The position numbers were made by a program, and so were the translations under genes. 12,180 nucleotides of DNA, taken from the NCBI GenBank assembly GCA_030532815.1, contig JAUNKI010000048.1:1-12180 (forward strand), given 5' to 3'. The notes below the pieces were generated by a model. It was given only the letters and a program-made list of their open reading frames with translations. It was not told where the DNA came from and did not search any database. The number at the start of each line of letters is the position of its first letter. The first letter of the stretch is position 1. The stretch is from Leptotrichiaceae bacterium. GTDB lineage: Bacteria; Fusobacteriota; Fusobacteriia; Fusobacteriales; Leptotrichiaceae. Positions 1 through 5,973 of this stretch are shown piece by piece.

Positions 1-702
1 TATTTTTCTTATTAGTTTTACAACATTTTTAATCGTAAGAATTTTTGTATGATTTAAAATTTTCATAAGCTTATCCCACGCACTCTCATCATATACAGCT
101 CCGTCTGGACCGTCTCCTAAAACCTGTCTATCATCTCCTGTTCCGCTTTTCACAATATCCGCTATCCTGTCAATATCGGTATCTGCCTCTGCTTCCGAAT
201 AAATTTTCCCTATTCCCGAAGTCGTTTCACTTGCTTCCGTAACCAGTTCCACTAAAAAGTACTGTTCCATATAAATAATATTAATAATATTATCCTTTTT
301 TAAAGTCTGTGCTTTAATATTTTCGTTAATATTAAGTTTTAACGGATAAGTATTATTTTTGAAAACTATTATAGGATTATCAAAAAGATTTGTTTTAGGA
401 ATTATAAATTTTAACTTTAATCCGTAAAATATTTCCTGCTCACTTTGAAGATTATTTATTATGTAAGCATCCACTCCGCTGCCATAATCTTCAGAATAAC
501 TTGTTTCTACAAAATAAATCTGATTTTTCTGCATTTCATTAAAATCTTCCGAACTTATAATGTCTCCCTGTGTCTGTATTACCCCTCTGAAAGGTGTTAT
601 CTCCTTTACTTCATCATCTCCGACCGTAACAGTCGGATTTTTTATTTTAAACAGATTTGAATGTTCATACACTCCCTGTTTAAATTTCTTTATAATCGGC
701 AT
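1..702 (-). CDS. putative tail fibre / baseplate-distal protein, N-terminal part (runs off left edge)
   Basis: The frame opens with ATG at 702 and stays open for 234 codons to the window edge, so the C-terminus is missing. An AAAGGAGG ribosome binding site sits 8 nt before the ATG and overlaps the end of the preceding I-like gene. The protein begins MPIIKKFKQGVYEH and is hydrophilic, with alternating polar and hydrophobic strand-like stretches. I see no signal peptide or membrane segment. Residues about 180-215 are acidic and glycine-rich (GTGDDRQVLGDGPDG). I do not recognise a family from sequence alone. The call rests on position: in PBSX- and P2-like modules the gene after the I-like protein encodes the tail fibre (H-like) or another distal host-recognition protein. 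That it is coding is clear; the role is inferred. Confidence 0.7.
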   Translation of the reverse strand, partial: MPIIKKFKQGVYEHSNLFKIKNPTVTVGDDEVKEITPFRGVIQTQGDIISSEDFNEMQKNQIYFVETSYSEDYGSGVDAYIINNLQSEQEIFYGLKLKFIIPKTNLFDNPIIVFKNNTYPLKLNINENIKAQTLKKDNIINIIYMEQYFLVELVTEASETTSGIGKIYSEAEADTDIDRIADIVKSGTGDDRQVLGDGPDGAVYDESAWDKLMKILNHTKILTIKNVVKLIRKI

Positions 703-716
703 CTTCCTAACCTCCT

Positions 717-1316
717 TTAATCATTAAGTTCCGACATTTCATCGAGATTATATTCATGTCTGTCATATTCATAATTGACATCACTTTTAATTATGTATTT
801 CTTTCTGGTTCCCTTACAGTCTACTAAAAAGTTTCCGTCCAGCATTTCCCAACAGTCGACTATTATTCCTGCTGCTTTTATTTTTATTAAAAAGGAAATT
901 ATTTCCTGCATATCTACTTTCTGTAGTATTCTTAATTTAATATGTCTCACTTTAATATCTTTATCCGAATTATTGTCAAATATTTTGATTTTCTGCTTTT
1001 CAATGTTAAAAAAAACAGAAATGGCATTTACTATAAAATTAAGGTCCGATCTTCCCAGTCTCAATAAAAATGATAATTTTAAATATTTTCTGTATTCTTC
1101 ATCTGTTCTGTCGGCTCTATAAATTCCAAACTGAGAACCGAACAAATCGAGTTCATTTTCAATCAGTCTATCTATAACATCTGAAAATAGAGCTTTTTCA
1201 TAATATCTGTTATACAGTTCAAAGCCTTTGGAAATTATGTTAAATATTTTTTTGTTATTAACTCCTTTTCTGTCAATAATATTTCCGCATAAACTTAAAA
1301 AATTATCCGCTTCCAT
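717..1316 (-). CDS. baseplate/tail protein, P2 gpI / XkdU-like
   Basis: A 199-residue protein whose ATG follows directly on the TAA of the J-like gene. Its ribosome site GAGGTGG lies inside that gene. Residues 56-80 carry the signature of the I-like family: LDLFGSQFGIYRADRTDEEY, then a leucine-rich LGRSDLN segment at 87-93. IKAAGIIVD at 146-154 is the conserved strand near the C-terminal end. In P2 and relatives, I works with the J protein at the outer baseplate and helps attach the fibres. The C-terminal 40 residues are polar and rich in Tyr and Asp and may contact the next gene's product. Length is close to the usual 180-200 residues. Family recognised by motif and context; exact contacts inferred. 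Confidence 0.85.
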   Translation of the reverse strand: MEADNFLSLCGNIIDRKGVNNKKIFNIISKGFELYNRYYEKALFSDVIDRLIENELDLFGSQFGIYRADRTDEEYRKYLKLSFLLRLGRSDLNFIVNAISVFFNIEKQKIKIFDNNSDKDIKVRHIKLRILQKVDMQEIISFLIKIKAAGIIVDCWEMLDGNFLVDCKGTRKKYIIKSDVNYEYDRHEYNLDEMSELND

Positions 1317-2474
1317 TTACAATACCACCTCTATATTATGGATATTCAAAAAGCTGTATTCGTCATGTTCTATATTCAAATCCGATTTTCCCCAGTTTCC
1401 GTCCATTTTTTTTATTTCCACGTCTGCTTCCATCTGATTTGATATTTTATATACTGCAGCCTGAATTTTCTCATAATTCACATATTGTCCGAGTTTAAAA
1501 TTTTCTACTTCCTTAAATATATTGCTTATTATTTCCTCCCTTGTTACTTTGTTCTGTTCGGATATATTCCTTATATTTCTTACTCTTACGGCATATTCCA
1601 CTTTTACTGCCTGCTTAAACTTTATTATTCTGTTCTGGTTGGAATCCGTCACTACTCTCATTTCCACATTTCCGTCAGTCACAATTCCCGGAGAAAGGGT
1701 ATTTAAAACTGCATAAGCAACTTCTTCGTCAATTAATCCCTTAACTATTATTCTTATATGTCCCGGATCCAATTTTAAAGTTTCATCTCTTATATCCGTA
1801 CAGTTTTCTTTTATGTCACAGTCTTCCACTTGAGAAAGCCTTAATAATGCGGCTTTTATTCCATTTATATCCGAACCGCCTTTTGAGTTGGACAAATTCA
1901 GTATTCTCTCTCTCAAATCCTCATCGCTTTCTAAAAAAGTTCCTCCCGTAACAGCTTCGGAATTATATATCCGTGTTACATTTTCATCTCCAGTCGCCTT
2001 TTCTAAAATCATATTAGGTTCAGCATTATATTCTTCACCGAATTCCAAAGCTTTTATCTGCACAATTGCTCTTCCTGCCGAATTAATAAGAACATTTGAA
2101 ACTGTTTTATATAATAGACCTTTTTTGGAACGAACCTGAAATCCCTTTGTAACTATATGTCCGGGAGTTCCTTCAATATTAAGGTTTCCGTAGGCATATT
2201 TCCCCTGTATTCTTTCTATACCGTAATTACTCGCATATTCTGATAGTAAAGTACCGTTTTTATTAAACAGCCAGAATAAAAAATATACATTCTGAAGCTG
2301 TTTACTCGTATTTTCAAGCATATATGAAATAACTTCCAGAAACTGCCCTAAAGAAGTTTCAGGATTTATAGTGAAATCATCTCCGAACTGTATTTTTCCT
2401 TCCTTTTCCATTTCTTCCTTAAAATCTGTAAATACAGGAAATATAAGCCCGTTTTTATCTGTTTTAAATCCCAT
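1317..2474 (-). CDS. baseplate wedge protein, gpJ / XkdT family
   Basis: A baseplate J-like protein of 385 residues that would form the arms of the hexagonal baseplate and join the hub to the fibres. Diagnostic segments are the N-terminal FPVFTDFKEEMEKEGKIQFG, the central GTFLESDEDLRERIL, GGSDINGIKAALL, the short DPGHIRIIVKG strand, and a repeated mixed alpha/beta C-terminal part. The frame also offers GTG at 2483, but that codon abuts the AGGAGG at 2484-2489. The ATG at 2474 sits 8-9 nt from that site and is the better start. The start overlaps the end of the gp25-like gene by 11 nt, which suggests translational coupling. Length is within the normal range for this family. Confidence 0.92.
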   Translation of the reverse strand: MGFKTDKNGLIFPVFTDFKEEMEKEGKIQFGDDFTINPETSLGQFLEVISYMLENTSKQLQNVYFLFWLFNKNGTLLSEYASNYGIERIQGKYAYGNLNIEGTPGHIVTKGFQVRSKKGLLYKTVSNVLINSAGRAIVQIKALEFGEEYNAEPNMILEKATGDENVTRIYNSEAVTGGTFLESDEDLRERILNLSNSKGGSDINGIKAALLRLSQVEDCDIKENCTDIRDETLKLDPGHIRIIVKGLIDEEVAYAVLNTLSPGIVTDGNVEMRVVTDSNQNRIIKFKQAVKVEYAVRVRNIRNISEQNKVTREEIISNIFKEVENFKLGQYVNYEKIQAAVYKISNQMEADVEIKKMDGNWGKSDLNIEHDEYSFLNIHNIEVVL

Positions 2475-2832
2475 TAAATGCACCTCCTTCTATTTCTCGA
2501 TTCACCTTTTCTCCCAAATAGACAAATTCTATATTGAAACTCGCCTCTCTGTTTTCCTTTTTTATTTTCCGAATAGAAATACTGCTTACATCTATTCCTT
2601 CATATTCGGATACTTTTTCATACATAAAGGCAATTATTATATTATCCCTTTCGGTACTGCTGAGTTTTCCGTTATATTCCAGCCACGGAATTCCCAGTTC
2701 TTCCCTTAAATCATAAGTACCTTTTATAAGTTTTATTCTTTCTTCTATTTCCTGCAGTACTTTTTCCTTTTCCGAAATAATTTGAAAATCATTATTTACT
2801 ATCTTCAAATCTCCGTTTTCCATTTTAAACAT
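2464..2832 (-). CDS. baseplate wedge protein, gpW / T4 gp25-like (XkdS type)
   Basis: A 122-residue protein with the gp25-like fold signature: N-terminal GDLKIVNNDFQIIS, a helix EKVLQEIEERIKLIKGTY, then DLREELGIPWLEYNG (residues 41-55), where the G-x-x-W core is typical. In contractile tails gp25 is the wedge component that binds the first sheath ring and couples baseplate change to sheath contraction. The ATG at 2832 is preceded by GGAGG with a 7-nt spacer. A second Met codon (2823) has no such site. This is the first tail gene after the toxin-antitoxin insertion, and a terminator-like hairpin lies only 26 nt before its start. Its expression must come from read-through of that hairpin or from a promoter I could not see. 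Confidence 0.9.
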   Translation of the reverse strand: MFKMENGDLKIVNNDFQIISEKEKVLQEIEERIKLIKGTYDLREELGIPWLEYNGKLSSTERDNIIIAFMYEKVSEYEGIDVSSISIRKIKKENREASFNIEFVYLGEKVNREIEGGAFNGI

Positions 2833-2853
2833 TTTATGCCTCCGTCGACTAAT

Positions 2854-2886
2854 AAAAAATCACAGCTAAATTAATAACTGTGATTA
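2854..2886 (-). terminator. intrinsic terminator after the toxin gene; also one flank of the cassette
   Basis: An 8-bp perfect stem AATCACAG (2858-2865) / CTGTGATT (2878-2885) with a 12-nt loop begins 9 nt past the toxin stop. Read on the minus strand it is followed by a T-rich tract (TTTTTTATTAG), as in a Rho-independent terminator. Only three of eight pairs are G-C, so termination is probably partial. It lies inside the tail operon, immediately before the gp25-like gene. Confidence 0.65.
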
Positions 2887-2893
2887 AAAATTA

Positions 2894-3148
2894 TTATTTA
2901 TAAATTTCCTTTCTACGACTTACTTCAAGAGTAAGAACAATTAATTCTTCATCTTGAATATTGACTATAACCCTATAATTACCTATCCTATACCGCCATT
3001 GACCACTTCTATTTGCTGTCAGCATTTTTCCTTTTGCTCTGGGATTATCCACTATATTTTCAAGATAAGATTTTATCTGCTTTTGGGTAAACTTATCTAA
3101 CTTTTTAAATTGCTTAACAAAATGCGGTGTAGGAATTAATTCATACAT
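2894..3148 (-). CDS. RelE/ParE-superfamily toxin
   Basis: An 84-residue basic protein of typical RelE size. It starts MYELIPTPHFVKQFKKL and continues with two helices (KQIKSYLENIVDNP). It then has the conserved core GQWRYRIGNYRVIV (residues 49-62) and a terminal strand ending EVSRRKEIYK. Arg52, Arg54, Arg59, Arg78/79 and Tyr83 fall where basic and aromatic catalytic residues lie in RelE-type mRNA interferases. This suggests ribosome-dependent mRNA cleavage, but a ParE-like gyrase poison cannot be excluded. Its ATG overlaps the antitoxin stop by 1 nt (TAATG), the classic coupled arrangement. It is followed by a terminator hairpin. It is not a tail protein and is foreign in function to both neighbours. 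Confidence 0.9.
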   Translation of the reverse strand: MYELIPTPHFVKQFKKLDKFTQKQIKSYLENIVDNPRAKGKMLTANRSGQWRYRIGNYRVIVNIQDEELIVLTLEVSRRKEIYK

Positions 3149-3363
3149 TATAAATTATCCCATTTCAAGACTTTTCCTCCGGAAGCTAAATATTCTTCAT
3201 ATTCTTCAAGCCTCATATCTGATACTTTAGCATCGTATTCTTCTTCCAAAGTGTTCAGTGTTTTTTCCCTAATCAGTTCAGATAATGTCTTCCCTTCAAA
3301 CTTTGCCATACTTTGTAGAAATTTTTTTTCCTGTTCTGATATTTTTAGAGTAATTACTGCCAT
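3148..3363 (-). CDS. RelB-like ribbon-helix-helix antitoxin
   Basis: A 71-residue antitoxin starting at ATG 3363, which has an AGGAG site 6-7 nt upstream. The N-terminal strand AVITLKIS and helix-turn-helix up to about residue 40 (EKKFLQSMAKFEGKTLSELI) look like a ribbon-helix-helix DNA-binding domain of the RelB/DUF6290 kind. The acidic C-terminus (EEEYDAKVSDMRLEEYEEYL, then GGKVLKWDNL) is the likely toxin-wrapping tail. The same frame is open back to an ATG at 3465 (105 residues), but that extension covers the promoter and operator and is probably untranslated from the cassette's own promoter. A weak AAGGA before 3465 leaves room for a longer form made from the tail transcript. The pair probably represses its own promoter. 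Confidence 0.88.
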   Translation of the reverse strand: MAVITLKISEQEKKFLQSMAKFEGKTLSELIREKTLNTLEEEYDAKVSDMRLEEYEEYLASGGKVLKWDNL

Positions 3364-3380
3364 AATATCACTCCTTTTGT

Positions 3381-3404
3381 TTGGTAATACCATTGTATTA
3401 TCAA
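3381..3404. promoter_or_regulatory. operator-like palindrome over the -10 box
   Basis: Arms TTGGTAATAC and GTATTATCAA flank a 4-nt CATT centre. They match as an inverted repeat at 9 of 10 positions, and the inner 6 bp are perfect. The palindrome covers the -10 hexamer and the likely transcription start, where an autoregulating ribbon-helix-helix antitoxin or its toxin complex would bind. The function is inferred; the symmetry is directly visible. Confidence 0.6.
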
Positions 3405-3420
3405 ATTTTAAAAAAGTCAA
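3392..3420 (-). promoter_or_regulatory. sigma-70-type promoter of the toxin-antitoxin pair
   Basis: On the minus strand, TTGACT (3420-3415) is followed after exactly 17 nt by TACAAT (3397-3392). Each differs from consensus at one base. The expected start of transcription is near 3385, about 20 nt before the antitoxin ATG at 3363. This is the best promoter in the window and would let the pair be expressed while the late tail operon is silent. Confidence 0.8.
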
Positions 3421-3481
3421 GTAATTTTTTATATTTCTATCACAGTTATTATATTCAGCTGTCATTGTCCTTCTAAAATTT

Positions 3482-4108
3482 TTACGGATGTATATAATCT
3501 ACTCCGCCTTTTGAAATTCCGTTCTTTGCTTTAATGTCATCTGTTTCTATTGATTTTACTTTCAGCTTCCCGTTCACCGTCACATTTCCGTTTACTGTCA
3601 GCTCACCGTTTACAGTAGTATTTCCTGTAATATTTACACTCCCGTTTTTTATAACTACTTTTGTTTTGTTATTTCTTATAACTACATTTTCGTGTTCAGA
3701 CTGTTCTTCCGATAACATGTTTTTCGGTACAGCCTTTAAAACTACCGAATATCCCATATCCATCCTTCCGAACAACTGCTGCTCCTGTACTTCATCATTG
3801 TAAAATGCTTCTGTGTAAGGTCTTTCGAGAATGCCTATCAATACTTTATCTCCGTTATTGTACGGAACATATATTTCAAAATTCGGACTTGAAAACACAG
3901 GCAGTAAAGGGACATCAGTTATATCTTCGGGAGAAGTCTGAAAAAAATCATTTTTCAATGTTCTTATCGCTTTCTGCAAAAACTTTACACTCGCTTTCCT
4001 TTTAGCATTGTCCACATCATATAATTTCCCTATCCATAATGTATGAATATCATTCAATTCTTCATTTACAAGTGTTCTGCTGTGCTTTTCTATTTCTGAA
4101 AATGCCAT
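3482..4108 (-). CDS. baseplate spike protein, gpV-like (Gp138-type N-terminal domain)
   Basis: A 208-residue spike, the central needle at the baseplate tip that first breaches the target envelope. Residues 1-125 fit an OB-fold spike domain of the Gp138/gpV type (DVPLLPVFSSPNFEIYVPYNNGDKVLIGILER, in part). Residues about 155-183 are short tandem repeats of the form T-V-N-G-x-L/V, as in the triple-stranded beta helix of a needle. The tip GGVDYIHP ends at a single His-Pro, where many spike tips carry an H-x-H metal-binding pair. The ATG overlaps the hub gene's stop by 1 nt (TAATG) and has AAGGAG upstream. The gene is followed by the toxin-antitoxin cassette, not directly by gp25 as is usual. Confidence 0.85.
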   Translation of the reverse strand: MAFSEIEKHSRTLVNEELNDIHTLWIGKLYDVDNAKRKASVKFLQKAIRTLKNDFFQTSPEDITDVPLLPVFSSPNFEIYVPYNNGDKVLIGILERPYTEAFYNDEVQEQQLFGRMDMGYSVVLKAVPKNMLSEEQSEHENVVIRNNKTKVVIKNGSVNITGNTTVNGELTVNGNVTVNGKLKVKSIETDDIKAKNGISKGGVDYIHP

Positions 4109-5049
4109 TATTTCTTCTCCTTTTTACTATTTTCTTTTTCTTCCGTCTTTTTTACTTTCTCTTCTGATTTTTCCTTGATTGCTTCCAGTTCCTTTAACAT
4201 TTTCTGCCCGAATATATCCATATCAAGTATTTTCAGTTCTGTGGTAAAATCTCCGCCTTCACCGTCACAACTGTGTTTTATTTTATCTATTACAAAGTCT
4301 TTTTCCAAACCTTCAATATACACCTGAGTATTTATCTTAAAGTTTCTGAAACCTAATTTAACGCCGTAACCGTTGTCGTCCACTGTCAAATCAAGTAAAT
4401 CCGACTGCTTCAGTTCTATTTTCTCTTTTATAAAAGAATGTTTCGGTAAAAAATAAAGTAATCCGTTTTCTATATAAAATATACTCATTGTATCTTTTGC
4501 AAGATCTTCAAATATTTTCTGCAAACTTGTATTTGATTTGGAAAAATTTGACTGATAGGGAAGATCCTTAAACGGTTCTATTTTCCCTATCCCTAATCTT
4601 ATTTTTTCATTACTTCCGAATTTTTCCACTAACTCCCTGATTATAAAACTCGGCTTATTTCCTTTAGGATAACTTACATTCAAAGTCTGCATTACGAGAA
4701 TATCCCGCTCCTGAAAACATACAAGAGAATATTTTATATCAAGTTCGTCATAATCACTTTTTATTGCCGCCAGCTGACCGCTGAATACAAGATCCTTCAC
4801 TTTAACTTCTTTTTTCTCCCTATATCCCGCATATAACTCAATACGTGGATTTAACCTCATAAATTCATATTCCAGCGAATTTATTCCATTTTCTCTTTCC
4901 TTTACATTGTATAAATTAAGTTCCAATACATTTGACTGACTGTCTCTGTCGGTTTCTAAAGTAAAATCAATGTTAAAATTATCATTATCATAAATAAGCT
5001 CATTGTTATCAAGTATCATTTTTATTTCAATATATCTGAATTTATCCAT
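4108..5049 (-). CDS. baseplate hub protein, gpD / XkdQ-like (late control D family)
   Basis: A 313-residue hub protein that forms the central baseplate ring beneath the tube and holds the spike. It shows the D-like layout. A first beta barrel spans about residues 1-115 (DRDSQSNVLELNLYN, then LVFSGQLAAIKSDY). A segment at 133-192 (PSFIIRELVEKFG, then SLQKIFEDLAKDTMSIFYIENG) follows, and a second barrel ends near DMDIFGQKMLKELEAI. The last 30 residues are almost all Lys and Glu, a charged helical tail not essential to the fold. The start overlaps the preceding gene by 8 nt (ATGGATAA) and the end overlaps the spike gene by 1 nt. Family assigned by layout and gene order; fairly sure. Confidence 0.85.
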   Translation of the reverse strand: MDKFRYIEIKMILDNNELIYDNDNFNIDFTLETDRDSQSNVLELNLYNVKERENGINSLEYEFMRLNPRIELYAGYREKKEVKVKDLVFSGQLAAIKSDYDELDIKYSLVCFQERDILVMQTLNVSYPKGNKPSFIIRELVEKFGSNEKIRLGIGKIEPFKDLPYQSNFSKSNTSLQKIFEDLAKDTMSIFYIENGLLYFLPKHSFIKEKIELKQSDLLDLTVDDNGYGVKLGFRNFKINTQVYIEGLEKDFVIDKIKHSCDGEGGDFTTELKILDMDIFGQKMLKELEAIKEKSEEKVKKTEEKENSKKEKK

Positions 5050-5464
5050 TTTCCTTTACCTCTCTGAATAAAAAGAAACCGTAATCATTTATATTTCCAA
5101 GTTTAAAGCACTTATCTTTTATCGCCGCCTTATTTTTAGGAATCAGCAGCATAATGAGATCATCATAATCATTTGTAATCTGTTTTACCGTAAACAGCAG
5201 ATCCTGCCTCAACTGCAACTTTCCCGTACATAATAGTTCATTATCCGCATTAAACACCTGAAACACTACATTTTCAATATCATCAAACATATAATCATAT
5301 TTTTTGTTTATATACATCAGTTCAAACTTTATTTTTCTTTCAAATACAATAGCCTCTATTTTTACTGTTTTTTTCTTTATATTTTCCGTATCAAAAGGTA
5401 TTTCGACAAAATCACTGTTCAATATCATATTCTTTATTTCATTTTCCTTATACTGTATTTTCAT
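5042..5464 (-). CDS. small baseplate protein, possibly a baseplate-plug type (Pam3 gp18-like)
   Basis: A 140-residue, strand-rich protein starting at ATG 5464 with AGAGGTG upstream, 10 nt after the Dit-like gene. The pattern FVEIPFDTENIKKKTVKIEAIV, then FELMYINKKYDYMFDDIENVVF, then ELLCTGKLQLRQDLLF and LIPKN resembles the small all-beta proteins found between the Dit-like and hub genes of many contractile tails. These plug or line the hub. There is no LysM motif, although PBSX and P2 relatives often have a LysM protein around this position. The role is inferred from position and general pattern; the coding call is firm. Confidence 0.6.
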   Translation of the reverse strand: MKIQYKENEIKNMILNSDFVEIPFDTENIKKKTVKIEAIVFERKIKFELMYINKKYDYMFDDIENVVFQVFNADNELLCTGKLQLRQDLLFTVKQITNDYDDLIMLLIPKNKAAIKDKCFKLGNINDYGFFLFREVKENG

Positions 5465-5474
5465 TTTAACACCT

Positions 5475-5972
5475 CTACTTTATAGCTCTGCTGTATAAAT
5501 TAACTATCATATTCAGTTTTTCTTTCACTTTACCTACAACCTGTGTAAACATTCCGTCCGAACTTGTTACGTTTTTTATATCTTCATAAATATTTCCTTC
5601 GGGAAGTCCGTATCTCATTTCCTGAAAGGATACATTCAGCTCAATGATATTGTCTTTTTCGGTATCATATTCCTGTGTATTTGAAATATTCTTTATTACC
5701 ATATTTCTGAAAATCTGATTATGTTTAAGAAGTATAAGTACCTGTTTGTCGTTATTTTTCCACATACTTTCCAAAGCAGTAAGATGAAGTTTTTTAAGTC
5801 TGCCCTCCAGAACTATTGTAAGATTTATTTCCTTTGCTTTAAAATAACGGTGATCATTGTCTTCATATCCTAAATAAGTTTTTCTTGAAGTTATTTCTTT
5901 CTGTAAATTTATATTGTTTGATATGGATTTAAACGGTAAAACTCCGAAAAATCCGTCATATTTAAAAAACAT
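5475..5972 (-). CDS. Dit-like tail/baseplate protein
   Basis: A protein of 165 residues if begun at ATG 5972, which has AAAGG 8 nt upstream. An earlier in-frame ATG at 5993 has no ribosome site and overlaps the tape measure end. It starts MFFKYDGFFGVLPFKSIS. The half from about residue 60 fits a Dit-like N-terminal domain: a basic strand followed by LTALESMWKNNDKQVLILLKH, then FRNMVIKNISNTQEYD, then ELNVSFQEMRYG. Such proteins form a ring linking the tail tube end to the hub. The gene follows the tape measure, where P2 has gpU and PBSX has XkdP, but the LysM domain of XkdP is absent. The ATG is 1 nt past the tape measure TAA. Confidence 0.7.
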   Translation of the reverse strand: MFFKYDGFFGVLPFKSISNNINLQKEITSRKTYLGYEDNDHRYFKAKEINLTIVLEGRLKKLHLTALESMWKNNDKQVLILLKHNQIFRNMVIKNISNTQEYDTEKDNIIELNVSFQEMRYGLPEGNIYEDIKNVTSSDGMFTQVVGKVKEKLNMIVNLYSRAIK

Positions 5973-5973
5973 A

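Larger units (their letters stand above)
2858..3466. repeat. pair of palindromic repeats in inverted orientation bracketing the toxin-antitoxin cassette
   Basis: The 13-mer ATCACAGTTATTA at 3439-3451 occurs as its exact reverse complement at 2872-2884. Similarity continues for a further 14 positions (12 identical, after a 1-nt gap), giving copies of 27 nt (2858-2884) and 28 nt (3439-3466). Each copy is itself a palindrome of the form ATCACAG...CTGTGAT, with one mismatch in the right copy. The loop sequences match only in the inverted orientation. Between them lie exactly the promoter, operator, antitoxin and toxin. I find no transposase and no clear target duplication outside the copies. Confidence 0.75.

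Noticed and set aside
775..1122. Plus-strand open frame of 115 codons
   Set aside because: Lies antisense within the I-like gene, has no ribosome site, and its Ser/Phe/Ile-rich product is typical of an antisense shadow of a Lys/Glu/Asn-rich gene.
2475..2483. GTG at 2483 as start of the J-like gene
   Set aside because: The codon abuts AGGAGG; ATG 2474 has normal spacing.
2371..2709. Plus-strand open frame of 112 codons
   Set aside because: Antisense to the J-like and gp25-like genes, both firmly identified; low-complexity Phe/Ser product.
3439..3466. Right palindrome as a terminator for the spike transcript
   Set aside because: On the minus strand the sequence after the hairpin is A-rich and lacks a T-tract.
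3540..3645. Tandem short repeats that could suggest a CRISPR or microsatellite
   Set aside because: They are in-frame codon repeats encoding the spike's beta-helix, not spaced repeats.
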